Positions 1 through 7,164 of a DNA stretch of 15,845 nt are shown piece by piece. The DNA comes from a bacterium Ga0077546 (GTDB lineage Bacteria > Cyanobacteriota > Vampirovibrionia > Obscuribacterales > Obscuribacteraceae): assembly GCA_001464165.1 (NCBI GenBank), contig LNEX01000444.1, positions 1 to 15,845 of the forward strand, given 5' to 3'. Under the pieces are notes generated by a model, which saw only the letters and a list, made by a program, of their open reading frames with translations, had not been told where the DNA came from and searched no databases. Each line of letters begins with the position of its first letter. The first letter of the stretch is position 1. The position numbers and the translations under genes are program-made.

Positions 1-128
1 CTATCTGATTGACATCAGAGAGACTTGCTGTAGTTATCATAAGTGCCTCCAATGAGGGCTTAAATAATCAAAACCCGCTGTCGCCTATACACCGAAGTGA
101 AGAACGACAGCAGCAGCCATTAATGAAT

Positions 129-725
129 CTAGAGCGTCAATACAACCACACCCTTGTACTCGTCGAAGCGATCGTCATAAAGCATAAACTCAAGAAGTGA
201 TGGTAGTTCTGGCGAAAAACACAGCGGCAATGCTTGCCCTCCGTACTGCTCTATTTGCAGCCTTCTGGCAGTATCACTGCGGGGACAGAGCAGAGGTGCC
301 TGCTCTAATACAGCATCTAAGCTCATGCCAGTTAGGTCATAAATCAGATCAAAATCATTGGGACTGAGCTTTTCACCGACAAAGCTACCTCCAATATATA
401 CTTGCCTACAGCCATTAAGCTTCAGGTCATCGAGCACTCGGCGCATTCCTTCTAGCAACCGCAAGCGTCTCTTAGACCGTCCGTATATGCGCTCCAGATC
501 TGACCAGCTAAGTCGATGTAGCCCCGGTTTGAGTCGTCCACAATAGTCGAACTCAATGGTGTCTACCCCTAACCAAGAGATATCTGCCGCTGCCGCCATG
601 TCAAAGCGAAGCTGCGAGTAGATAGCTAGAATCTGTTCTCGTCTGCCACTTGGTAAATCCGCCAAATTAGCTGATGGCACCTTCAACCCGAAGAACCGCT
701 TCAGGCGATTAATCGACGTAACCAT
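129..725 (-). CDS. Small nucleotidyltransferase-fold protein
   Basis: A 198-aa protein. The stretch at residues 112-126 (IGGSFVGEKLSPNDFDLIYD region) has the Gly-Ser followed by Asp-x-Asp (D124, D126) layout of minimal nucleotidyltransferases, where the two acids bind the metal. The pattern recalls the small, often phage- or island-linked NTase-like families (DUF6932 type). The third catalytic acid is not obvious, so activity is uncertain. The N-terminal half is basic and helical (about residues 75-105). The start at 725 lies inside the end of the preceding 174-aa gene (25-nt overlap) and has no clear Shine-Dalgarno, so translation is probably coupled to that gene. It is the last gene of the left minus-strand row. 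Fold assignment is from one motif; the substrate is unknown. Confidence 0.7.
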   Translation of the reverse strand: MVTSINRLKRFFGLKVPSANLADLPSGRREQILAIYSQLRFDMAAAADISWLGVDTIEFDYCGRLKPGLHRLSWSDLERIYGRSKRRLRLLEGMRRVLDDLKLNGCRQVYIGGSFVGEKLSPNDFDLIYDLTGMSLDAVLEQAPLLCPRSDTARRLQIEQYGGQALPLCFSPELPSLLEFMLYDDRFDEYKGVVVLTL

Positions 726-1225
726 TTGACTAAAGTGCGAGATTGGTTAACGCGATTCCAGACAACTTCGTTGTCAGAGACATGCACTATTGCAGTGACT
801 ATATACGAAGCCAACAAATGCTCCCAACACAATAGAAGGAAGGTCGACTTGGGTTTTAAGGCATATAGGCTCACGTAGGTGGTGGTGAAATAGCCAACAT
901 GTGTTGCCGATTCAAGCAGAGTTGGTAGAGAGTTTGGCTCAAAGTCGAGCACATCCCGCTGGTCACCTATGCCTTGAACAAAGAGCATAAAAGTATCAAT
1001 CTCCTCGCTCACTTCTTCCTTGTTGAGCACGACTTCTGAAAGTCTAATTTCGTCGGCACCACTTTCGTAAACTGCATTTTCTCCAGTTACACCAAATAGG
1101 TCTGCCAGACTTTTGAACGGGCGCGAGTCATACAGACCAGAAACATAAGCCTCAGGGCCAGTACCAGTCACGACGATGCCTTGTTCAATACGGCCGTTTT
1201 TCAATGAATATAGCTTTAGTGTCAT
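701..1225 (-). CDS. Unknown 174-aa protein, co-transcribed with AAA+ ATPase
   Basis: I recognise no family. The protein is mixed alpha/beta in look, acidic in its first half (several Glu/Asp around residues 55-80) and basic at the C-terminus (KWLRRLIA). A hydrophobic stretch near residues 125-145 (STFLLLCWEHLLASYIVTAI) could be a buried helix or one membrane-associated helix; there is no signal peptide. The ATG at 1225 is preceded by GAGAGA six nt upstream. It starts 34 nt after the stop of the ClpB-like ATPase and its 3' end overlaps the nucleotidyltransferase-like gene by 25 nt, so all three are probably one transcript. No function can be given. Confidence 0.75.
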   Translation of the reverse strand: MTLKLYSLKNGRIEQGIVVTGTGPEAYVSGLYDSRPFKSLADLFGVTGENAVYESGADEIRLSEVVLNKEEVSEEIDTFMLFVQGIGDQRDVLDFEPNSLPTLLESATHVGYFTTTYVSLYALKPKSTFLLLCWEHLLASYIVTAIVHVSDNEVVWNRVNQSRTLVKWLRRLIA

Positions 1226-1259
1226 AATAATTCTCTCGTTGAGTTAAAAACATAACCAA

Positions 1260-2954
1260 CTAGACAGCTTTAATGCCTAGTTTGGGAAAGCGAGTGCGTG
1301 CCATGAGAATTGCTTGTGGAAGGGCCTCAACCTCCATAGTGAAGGTGTAAGGCGACTCGTGGTGCATCTTCGTTTCTTTGACGCGGACGCCTAAGAGGGT
1401 AACCAATTCGCTGACAATTTCTTGCGAATCGCGCACTAGAGTCATGAAGCTTTTGTTTTGCTTCACTTCTAGGGTGTAGCTACGAGCCAACTCCGGATAA
1501 AGTTCGGATTGCGACTTAATCAAAGCCATTGCAGAAAGCAGAGTGAGGTTGTGCAAATCAGTGAAGGCCGCTGGTGTCTTAGGCATCAAACCAAGCTTAT
1601 TGAGCTGGTCAGCGAAGCCAAAGCCAAGTGACTCTCTTTGTACACCGTTCTCAACCGCCATAAGCAGCATCGACATTGAGCGAGCACCCACTAGATTGCT
1701 ATTGCCAATAGAAAACAAAGAAGCCAGCATCTGCCGATCTTCATCTGTCAAATCTTCATCTGTTGGCGACGGGCTGGCGGCACTCTCAGCAGGTGACTTA
1801 AGCAGTGACTCGAAGCCAGAAACAGTCGTAGGCATGCCAACGGGGTCACCGATTTCAAAAAAGATCGTTTTGTCGATACTACCGGCGCCGCCTGCTTCCG
1901 CTGTCTCAGCACCTTCAGGAAACTCGACATCAACTATTACTAAATCACCTGGCTTGATTGTGCGCTTGGCAGCCTCGATGCCCAGAGGAATCTGAACCTC
2001 TTTAGTAATCAACGACTTGACGTTACTCAAGTTGCCCTTACCAACAAGCCCCCGACGCAATACTTCATCAATTGCCGCATCAGTAACTGAAAGAGAAAAG
2101 AAATAGCCAGAAGCATTGATCAGCTCCTGAATAGCCTTGAAGTCATGTCTAACAACAAGCTTCATCATCTCTGCTGTCAATGATTGAAACACTGCGATTC
2201 CGCCAAGCTCTTTCAAGCGGTTGCGAAACTCTGGAGGAGTACGCTCTTTAATCACACGATCAACAACTTTGCTTACCTCAGCGTGACTGAGCTTACTTTC
2301 AGTAGCAGTAAAACCAATACCACCAGCCTCTGCGTTACAAGCGGCTACGAAAATGGTGTTACGGAAGTCGACGACTTCGCCTGAGCCCAGCGTGATCTGG
2401 CCATCATCCATTGCTTGCAACAACAGTTGGTTGAACTCAAAACAAGCTTTGTCCCATTCGTCCAAAAGCACAACCGAAAGAGGCGCATCAGAACCTTGTT
2501 TGGACCATTCAAGGTTGTGGTTCATCAGCTCTGCGTAGCCATGCTTCTCGTCTTTAGGCACAAGGTGATATTTCTCATCGGTTGTTACCTGATTTGAGAT
2601 GTGCCCGCGCGGGGAGCCCTTAAGGTTCCACAGACTGTGTTTGTCCATATATTCGCTGCAGTTGATTTTAAGCAAAGCAAAGCGATTTTTGTGGACAAAA
2701 GCGGGAATCATGCGAGCACCTTCGGTCTTACCTGTGCGCGACTCACCAGCAAAGACAAGAAAAGCAATGGGCTTAGTCTTGTCGCGCAGCGGGTTAAGAT
2801 AGCTGGCATAAGCTTTGCGCAGTAGTAATCGAGCTTCCGGTTGACCAAAGAAATTAGCGTCTAAAAACTCGTCGAAAGCCATCTCGGCATCGCTCAAAAC
2901 CAGTGGGTTAAGGCGACGGCGTGGCAATACTTTTGGTGCCATTTGAGTATTCAT
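1260..2954 (-). CDS. AAA+ ATPase, ClpA/ClpB D2-like, single AAA domain
   Basis: A 564-aa protein with one ClpB-D2-type ATPase domain (about residues 35-345). Walker A is GESRTGKT (70-77), Walker B is VVLLDEWDKA (161-170), sensor 1 is N207 in ACNAE, and the arginine-finger segment is PPEFRNRL (240-247, R246). The block AMDDGQ...VDFRNT matches the family's LDDGR...VDFRNT. Two positions look altered: the pore-loop GYVG is GHIS (about 117-120), and the sensor-2 GARxLxR region reads GNLSNVK (about 307-313). The C-terminal 200 residues contain an acidic linker and a domain I do not recognise; there is no ClpN domain, first AAA ring or middle domain. The chosen ATG has GGAG six nt upstream. A TTG at 3002 in the same frame also follows AAGGAG, but only 2 nt away, which is too close. 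Family knowledge suggests protein remodelling; the target is unknown. Confidence 0.85.
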   Translation of the reverse strand: MNTQMAPKVLPRRRLNPLVLSDAEMAFDEFLDANFFGQPEARLLLRKAYASYLNPLRDKTKPIAFLVFAGESRTGKTEGARMIPAFVHKNRFALLKINCSEYMDKHSLWNLKGSPRGHISNQVTTDEKYHLVPKDEKHGYAELMNHNLEWSKQGSDAPLSVVLLDEWDKACFEFNQLLLQAMDDGQITLGSGEVVDFRNTIFVAACNAEAGGIGFTATESKLSHAEVSKVVDRVIKERTPPEFRNRLKELGGIAVFQSLTAEMMKLVVRHDFKAIQELINASGYFFSLSVTDAAIDEVLRRGLVGKGNLSNVKSLITKEVQIPLGIEAAKRTIKPGDLVIVDVEFPEGAETAEAGGAGSIDKTIFFEIGDPVGMPTTVSGFESLLKSPAESAASPSPTDEDLTDEDRQMLASLFSIGNSNLVGARSMSMLLMAVENGVQRESLGFGFADQLNKLGLMPKTPAAFTDLHNLTLLSAMALIKSQSELYPELARSYTLEVKQNKSFMTLVRDSQEIVSELVTLLGVRVKETKMHHESPYTFTMEVEALPQAILMARTRFPKLGIKAV

Positions 2955-3121
2955 AATAATCTCCAGTATTTGAGACCAAAGCTCGCTAACTGCGCCGCTC
3001 AAATCTCCTTAAAAACGAGCCCTCGACACCAATGGCATCGAAGGCAAGAAAGTAAAATAGCTGCTTTTGAATAAAACCATTTATCTGCGGCCTAGAGAAA
3101 AAGCCATCAATACTCCACCAA

Positions 3122-3226
3122 CTATGGCCAGACAGCGATCAAGGCACCAGTCAGCACCGCGCTGACCCCCAAGACAATGCCAAAGATTGTCAAACTACTT
3201 CCGTTTCTCACACTTACAGTATTCAT
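3122..3226 (-). CDS. 34-aa single-span membrane peptide
   Basis: A short open frame, MNTVSVRNGSSLTIFGIVLG and onward, 34 codons to TAG. Residues 11-33 form one continuous hydrophobic segment rich in Ile, Val, Leu, Ala and Gly, ending in VWP; the ten residues before it are polar with one Arg. This is the layout of a small single-pass membrane protein with the N-terminus inside or outside undetermined. TGAGGTG lies about seven nt before the ATG, a fair ribosome binding site. It sits 31 nt after the 134-aa gene and 167 nt before the ClpB-like ATPase, in the same direction. Its place in the row and the hydrophobic span make it credible despite its length; homologues would settle it. Confidence 0.55.
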   Translation of the reverse strand: MNTVSVRNGSSLTIFGIVLGVSAVLTGALIAVWP

Positions 3227-3257
3227 TTTTGGCACCTCAATATTTAAGTTGTCACTA

Positions 3258-3662
3258 CTAGCCGGCATTGCGAACATAACGCGCTACCGACAGTTGCCAT
3301 TTGCCCATCATCATGAAGAACATTCTTTTCTCTTCCATTTCACGTTTTGCAGCATCTAGACTTGTGCTGATCGCCTGAGCGTGGCCTGTGAAACAGTTTA
3401 AAGCAAGACTCTGCTCTAACTCACGTATCTTTTGCAGGCAGGCTGACAAATCACAGCATCTGATTTCGAGCTTTTCGCTAACCATTTCAAAGCAAAGTGC
3501 ATTAGCTCTATGCCGCAGTGTCTGCTCAGCCAAATCTGCTGATGAGTCAAGCTGTCGTAAAGCAATCAGAGTTGCTTCGAGTGGAAATGAAGCACTAACA
3601 GAAGTGGCCACCTGCCAAAATCGAGCTGACACCTCTGCCGTGTTGATCTCTATCTTATTCAT
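3258..3662 (-). CDS. Unknown helical 134-aa protein
   Basis: I recognise no family. Almost the whole protein looks alpha-helical with Leu/Ala heptad-like spacing, notably LEATLIALRQLDSSADLAEQ (about 28-47) and LSACLQKIRELEQSLALNCF (about 72-91). It contains several cysteines, including a CC pair near residue 70, and a very Met-rich segment (EEKRMFFMMMGK) near the C-terminus. There is no signal peptide or clear membrane span. The ATG at 3662 has AGAGGAA six nt upstream and is preferred over an in-frame start eight codons earlier. It lies 33 nt downstream of the DnaC-like ATPase gene and 31 nt before the 34-aa membrane peptide, so it may be a partner of one of them. Coiled-coil or four-helix-bundle adaptor is an inference only. 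Confidence 0.7.
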   Translation of the reverse strand: MNKIEINTAEVSARFWQVATSVSASFPLEATLIALRQLDSSADLAEQTLRHRANALCFEMVSEKLEIRCCDLSACLQKIRELEQSLALNCFTGHAQAISTSLDAAKREMEEKRMFFMMMGKWQLSVARYVRNAG

Positions 3663-3695
3663 AGTAAGTTCCTCTGAACATATCAAAAAATCACC

Positions 3696-4373
3696 TTAGC
3701 TCTCACTCGAGAATGGCAAGCGAATGGTGCTGCGCCGTTGCTGTCTTTCTTTGGCAATTTCTTGGCGATAATCAATGCCCGGCAGATAGATTTCACCCGC
3801 AGTCGACAGCAACTCTTCACAGCGAGAGAGTATGCGACCAATCTTGTCGACACTACGAATGCATTCGATAATGCCATGATTGCTCAACATAGGAAAGTTA
3901 GATGTAGCAATTACCAGTGTCCGCCGGTCATACACAGCAGTCAGGTAATCCATCAAGCATCTCAAATCGGTGGCGGCATGCAGTTTATCAACAGACTGAT
4001 ACTCGCTGAAAAGATCATCAATCATAACAATCGGACGCTTTTCATAGAGATCGGTATAGGCAATATGCCGCAGGGTAAAGTTATCGCGAGCGAGGTAGAG
4101 ACTGCGCTCTAACTCCGGGGCATGGGTGAGAATGTGACTAGCAAAAGCTTCAAGTAAATGAGTCTTGCCGTGGCCAGGTTGAGACCAGAGAAAAATTATC
4201 TGGCCGAAGGGAAAGGGATACTCCTGACCGACAATGAGCTTAGAATTGTCGACTATTTGTTGAGCCAGTGTCACCATTGTATCGAGCACCGCCTGCTGCT
4301 CTGGTTGATACACCTTGAAGTTGGCGAAGGTTGATTCAGGACGAATTTGTTTTATGCAATTATCATGTGACAT
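3696..4373 (-). CDS. DnaC/IstB-like AAA+ ATPase
   Basis: A 225-aa single-domain AAA+ protein. It opens with a STFANFKVYQPEQQAVL segment (15-30) typical of the DnaC/DnaA/IstB group (TFxNF), followed by Walker A SQPGHGKTHL (64-73), Walker B PIVMIDDLF (114-122, D119/D120), sensor 1 in LVIATSNFP (153-161, N159), and basic residues R180/R184 in KIGRILSRCEEL that could supply the arginine finger. Its length is close to that of DnaC helicase loaders and IstB transposition helpers. No replicative helicase and no IstA transposase is in the window, so neither role is supported by context. The ATG at 4373 has AGGA six nt upstream. It lies between two unknown genes in the left row and shares that row with a second AAA+ ATPase. 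Confidence 0.85.
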   Translation of the reverse strand: MSHDNCIKQIRPESTFANFKVYQPEQQAVLDTMVTLAQQIVDNSKLIVGQEYPFPFGQIIFLWSQPGHGKTHLLEAFASHILTHAPELERSLYLARDNFTLRHIAYTDLYEKRPIVMIDDLFSEYQSVDKLHAATDLRCLMDYLTAVYDRRTLVIATSNFPMLSNHGIIECIRSVDKIGRILSRCEELLSTAGEIYLPGIDYRQEIAKERQQRRSTIRLPFSSES

Positions 4374-4470
4374 ACATATTCCTGCTATTTCTATTTTTCA
4401 AAAAAGAGAACAATAGCCTCTTAGGCCAAGTTCCAATCAAACCTATCAGGGGCGATAGGCGAAGTGGCAG

Positions 4471-5028
4471 CTACACAGGCGAAGTAAGCCGATTGAGAAA
4501 CACAATTGCTGCGAACTGTTTCATTTTTTCAGTTGCTTTTGCAAATCCTGCTTGCCGAGCATTCAGATCAGACGTCCCATGCTGCAAGTCAGGTTCAATG
4601 TGATGGACAAACTGCCATTTATTCTCTTCGCTAAAGACAAAGAGACTTACGCCGTGCGCCCGAATGAAGTAATGATTGCACTTCATTTCGACCAGAAATC
4701 GACCATCTAGACGAGCATAAAGACTAGACTCTTCATCTAGCCTCACCCATGGGTCATCGCAGCTGGCAGGCAAACCGTAAAGCATGTCAGCTGCATCTTC
4801 GGAAAGCCTGGTAGCACTTTTTTCCTCAAGATGTGCCACACGCTTAACAACAGCCCATCCACTAGCTGTAAGTACAGCCAAAGAGGAAGAGTAGGTCGGC
4901 TCTTGAGAAATTGCCTCAACAGCTGGTTCCGTAGTAATGCGTAAACGCACTTGGCCAACGCTTGCATAGAGTTCATCGCGATGTTGGTTCCAAACGATTG
5001 GGAAAGTCCCGTAAGTTGTTTGTTTCAT
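4471..5028 (-). CDS. Unknown 185-aa protein
   Basis: I recognise no family. The protein has no signal peptide or membrane span. It looks beta-rich in the middle (SLYARLDGRFLVEMKCNHYF and HGVSLFVFSEENKWQFVHHI, about residues 105-145), with a helical C-terminus (ATEKMKQFAAIVFLNRL). The ATG at 5028 has GGAG six nt upstream and is chosen over a TTG four codons earlier. It starts 43 nt after the Bfd-like ferredoxin stop and ends 97 nt before the DnaC-like ATPase, all on the same strand. The repeated aromatic-strand pattern could be a small beta-barrel or PH-like domain, but that is a guess. Confidence 0.7.
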   Translation of the reverse strand: MKQTTYGTFPIVWNQHRDELYASVGQVRLRITTEPAVEAISQEPTYSSSLAVLTASGWAVVKRVAHLEEKSATRLSEDAADMLYGLPASCDDPWVRLDEESSLYARLDGRFLVEMKCNHYFIRAHGVSLFVFSEENKWQFVHHIEPDLQHGTSDLNARQAGFAKATEKMKQFAAIVFLNRLTSPV

Positions 5029-5071
5029 TGTGTTCTCCAACTAAAAAAATATTGCGTTTCAAACAGACTAG

Positions 5072-5272
5072 CTAGGCTGAAGATGACTCTATGTCACGCC
5101 TCAGTTGCTCTGCTCTAATTTCTTGAAATAATGCCCTAGCGCAAGAACCACATTTGCCACACTCTTGGGCAACATGCAGCTCTTTGCAGAGCGCCTTAAA
5201 GTTTTTATCGCCGTCTGCCATAGACTTTCGGATGGTAGTGTCAGTTACGGCGGCACAGATACAGATATACAT
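5072..5272 (-). CDS. Bfd-type [2Fe-2S] ferredoxin
   Basis: A 66-aa protein beginning MYICICAAVTD with the Bfd signature C-x-C (C4, C6) and C-x-x-C (C38, C41 in QECGKCGSC), the four ligands of the [2Fe-2S] cluster in the BFD-like [2Fe-2S]-binding fold. Length matches stand-alone bacterioferritin-associated ferredoxins, which in known cases pass electrons to bacterioferritin to release stored iron. An extra cysteine (C44) lies three residues after the last ligand. No bacterioferritin gene is nearby, so the partner is unknown. The ATG at 5272 has a very strong AAGGAGG five nt upstream; a GTG two codons earlier would sit on top of that site. It is the first gene of the left row, following the long leader. 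Confidence 0.88.
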   Translation of the reverse strand: MYICICAAVTDTTIRKSMADGDKNFKALCKELHVAQECGKCGSCARALFQEIRAEQLRRDIESSSA

Positions 5273-5349
5273 GACCACCTCCTTAGCTGTGGCAGAAAAA
5301 TTTCAACGGTTACTAAAATCTCTCCTCTTGAGCGAGTTCACGCAAAGCC

Positions 5350-5435
5350 AAACCACAAACCAAGCTCTTCTCGAAACAACAGAGTTGTCTCAAAGAAATT
5401 TGCTAGTGAGCCGTAGGGGCAAATGTTTGTGGTTT
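5350..5435 (-). promoter_or_regulatory. Nested inverted repeats in the ferredoxin leader
   Basis: AAACCACAAAC at 5350-5360 is the exact reverse complement of GTTTGTGGTTT at 5425-5435. Between them, GAAACAAC-AGA-GTTGTCTC (5373-5391) can fold into an eight-position stem with one mismatch. In the minus-strand transcript this would be a long stem enclosing a smaller hairpin, ending about 78 nt before the ferredoxin start. A structured 5' leader or protein-binding site are both possible. Confidence 0.4.
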
Positions 5436-5618
5436 AAAGTGCCTAAAGCGAAAAAAGTAAAAGAGAGATAATTAGTACTAACAAAGACTATCTGTGTATG
5501 CCAAGCAAGCTAGAAGCACTCAGAAGAGCAACAAAAGAGTGCAGAAAGACCAGCGACAAGCATCGAAACGCTCTTGTGGAGCGATTTTTGGGCGACTGAA
5601 TTACTGAGTATTAAAATG

Positions 5619-5650
5619 ACCACTAGCGCGGTGGCACCGCCCACAGTGGT
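5619..5650. promoter_or_regulatory. 32-nt dyad, possible operator
   Basis: ACCACT (5619-5624) pairs with AGTGGT (5645-5650), and inside them GCGGTG-G-CACCGC (5628-5640) is a perfect odd palindrome with nearly the same centre (about 5634). There is no T tract on either side, so a terminator is unlikely. A dimeric regulator site for the downstream minus-strand row is a reasonable inference. Confidence 0.35.
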
Positions 5651-5870
5651 ACAAATACGAGAAAACAATATTAGCAGAGACTAATCACACTAAAACCCGC
5701 GAGGGCCCACCAGTTCTAGACTTGTCATGTGCACCGCAAGAAAGCTAATAGTGTCTCACGAGAACCAACCAAAACCGTCACGGAAGTCAAAGCAGCGCCA
5801 TTGGCTGCCTGTTTGATACCGAATTGAACGAGTGAATAACAAATCTACAGAAATAGCTGAGCTATAACCC

Positions 5871-7001
5871 CTATGATTCAGGCGTTCCAAGACAACTCTT
5901 TGCTTTTTGAATATCTAGCTGAGCTTGCGCATTCTTACCAAGCTTTTTGTAGACTCTGCTGCGAGCCATATAGTTTGTCTGAGAATCGTCACGCAAACCG
6001 ATGGCCTCGTTATAGTTTTGCAAACTGAGCGGGTAGTTGCCGAGCTCAAAGTAGGCATCGCCCATACTCTTAAATGCTTCATCATCCATAGAATTGGCTT
6101 TAGCAATTAAGTCAAAATCGGCAATTGCTTCTTTGAAGCGCTTCAGCTTCATCAATAGCTCACCGCGATTGCGCTTGAGCTTGAAATCTCTAGGGGCAAT
6201 AGCGATTGCATGGTTCAGATCTTCTAGTGCTTTTTTGCAATCACCTTTTTGAATATAAGCATTGGCACGCCTTCGGTAGCCGTTTATCTCCTTAGGGTTT
6301 AGCTTAATAAAAACACTAAGATCTTCTATTGCTTTGTCAACTTGACCTGTTTCTTCGTAGGCTATGGCACGATAATTGTAATAAGTATACTCAGCAGGAG
6401 CCAACTCGATTGCCCTAGTTAAACAGACAATTGCTTCCTTCGATTTCTTCTCGCCAAATAGCCACACTCCCTTGTTGTAGTGAGCTACTGCAAGCTTTGG
6501 ATCTAACTCAATTGCTTTGTCTAGATCAGCTAGACCTTTTCTAGTCAAATCTTTGTCTTGACCAAAGCAAGTGAAGACCAACATGTAATAACCTCTTGCT
6601 CTAAGAGCGTAGGCTTCGGCCATTCTCGGATTAATAGCAAGTGCTGAATTAGCCTCGCGAACAACTTTGTTGGGCTCTTTTCTATTTTCGTATTCAATAC
6701 CTCGCAACACATAAGCCTTTGCCAGCTTCGGCTGCGCAGCTATGATTGCGGTTAAGGCTTTAATTGCTGCCGGATGATTATTGGAAAGACCAAGAGCTTC
6801 AGCCTCACCTAAACGCGCATCAATACAATTTGGATTAGCTTTAGCTGCCGACTTGAAGAGACTAGCAGCCTCTTTGTATTTTTTTGCAGTGAAGCTTTGC
6901 TTCGCTGGCAGACATTTAGAGCAAGCAAGGCCAGGGAGGGTAACGCTGGACAACAGAAGCCCAAAGGAAAATGTCAAAACTTGCTTTCGAGACAGTGTCA
7001 T
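5871..7001 (-). CDS. Secreted tetratricopeptide-repeat protein
   Basis: A 376-aa protein with an N-terminal signal peptide (basic MTLSRK, hydrophobic core to about residue 24, then LPGLA before C27). The GLAC sequence is not a good lipobox because the -3 residue is Gly, so ordinary signal-peptidase cleavage seems more likely than lipidation. The rest is about nine TPR units of 34 residues with the usual A-x-x-x-Y-x-x-x-G and A-x-x-x-P pattern, for example YYNYRAIAYEETGQVDKAIE and YRRRANAYIQKGDCKKALED. TPR arrays bind other proteins; the partner is unknown. Start at 6999-7001 with a weak AAGG upstream. It appears to be transcribed alone, with a candidate promoter at 7095-7123. Confidence 0.9.
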   Translation of the reverse strand: MTLSRKQVLTFSFGLLLSSVTLPGLACSKCLPAKQSFTAKKYKEAASLFKSAAKANPNCIDARLGEAEALGLSNNHPAAIKALTAIIAAQPKLAKAYVLRGIEYENRKEPNKVVREANSALAINPRMAEAYALRARGYYMLVFTCFGQDKDLTRKGLADLDKAIELDPKLAVAHYNKGVWLFGEKKSKEAIVCLTRAIELAPAEYTYYNYRAIAYEETGQVDKAIEDLSVFIKLNPKEINGYRRRANAYIQKGDCKKALEDLNHAIAIAPRDFKLKRNRGELLMKLKRFKEAIADFDLIAKANSMDDEAFKSMGDAYFELGNYPLSLQNYNEAIGLRDDSQTNYMARSRVYKKLGKNAQAQLDIQKAKSCLGTPES

Positions 7002-7094
7002 TTCAAATTGCCTTAGTTTGCCGCCCTCTTTGATCAGATACCTGCCTACAAAGGCTCGGTTTTAAACCTTTCAAAGACGACTCGGTGCAATAAG

Positions 7095-7123
7095 ACAATA
7101 TCTGGTTATTGGGCAAAGTTCAA
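7095..7123 (-). promoter_or_regulatory. Candidate sigma-70-type promoter of the TPR gene
   Basis: On the minus strand, TTGAAC (7123-7118), a 17-nt spacer, then TATTGT (7100-7095); four of six bases match consensus in each box. It lies about 94 nt before the TPR start and after the stop of the upstream gene. Found by eye only. Confidence 0.35.
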
Positions 7124-7164
7124 ATCGAACTTAACAACAACATCAAAGCGTAATAGTCAAAGTT

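Larger units (their letters stand above)
5281..5870. other. 590-nt gene-free leader upstream of the Bfd-led row
   Basis: No convincing gene lies here. It lies between the 3' end of the TPR gene and the start of the ferredoxin gene, so it should hold the promoter for the left row. It contains a perfect 11-nt inverted repeat (5350-5360 with 5425-5435), a hairpin nested between them (5373-5391), a near-symmetric 32-nt dyad (5619-5650), and a small plus-strand hairpin followed by T5 (5569-5589). On the minus strand, TTTACT, 17 nt, TTTAAA around 5431-5459 is a weak sigma-70-like match. Confidence 0.6.

Noticed and set aside
9..200. Plus-strand 63-codon frame at the left edge
   Set aside because: It runs antisense into the 3' end of the nucleotidyltransferase-like gene, has no Shine-Dalgarno and has low-complexity content (QQQ).
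3177..3359. Plus-strand 60-codon hydrophobic frame
   Set aside because: It is antisense to the end of the 134-aa gene and to the 34-aa membrane peptide, which has the better start signal.
3696..4373. IstB of an IS21-family element
   Set aside because: No IstA transposase, terminal inverted repeats or target duplication are seen in the window; the ATPase sits in a row of unrelated genes.
5154..5471. Plus-strand open frames of 83-105 codons over the ferredoxin gene and leader
   Set aside because: They run antisense to the clear Bfd gene, lack ribosome binding sites, and have no recognisable motif.
5498..5599. Plus-strand 33-codon frame (MPSKLEALRRATKEC onward) ending near a small hairpin with T5
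   Set aside because: The composition is protein-like, but there is no Shine-Dalgarno and it lies alone and antisense in the leader of the minus-strand row. It is too weak to annotate without conservation data.
5628..5640. GGTGGCACCGC resembles the core of a T-box riboswitch
   Set aside because: No stem I features are recognisable upstream, no terminator fold follows, and no plus-strand gene lies downstream. The match is better explained by the palindrome itself.
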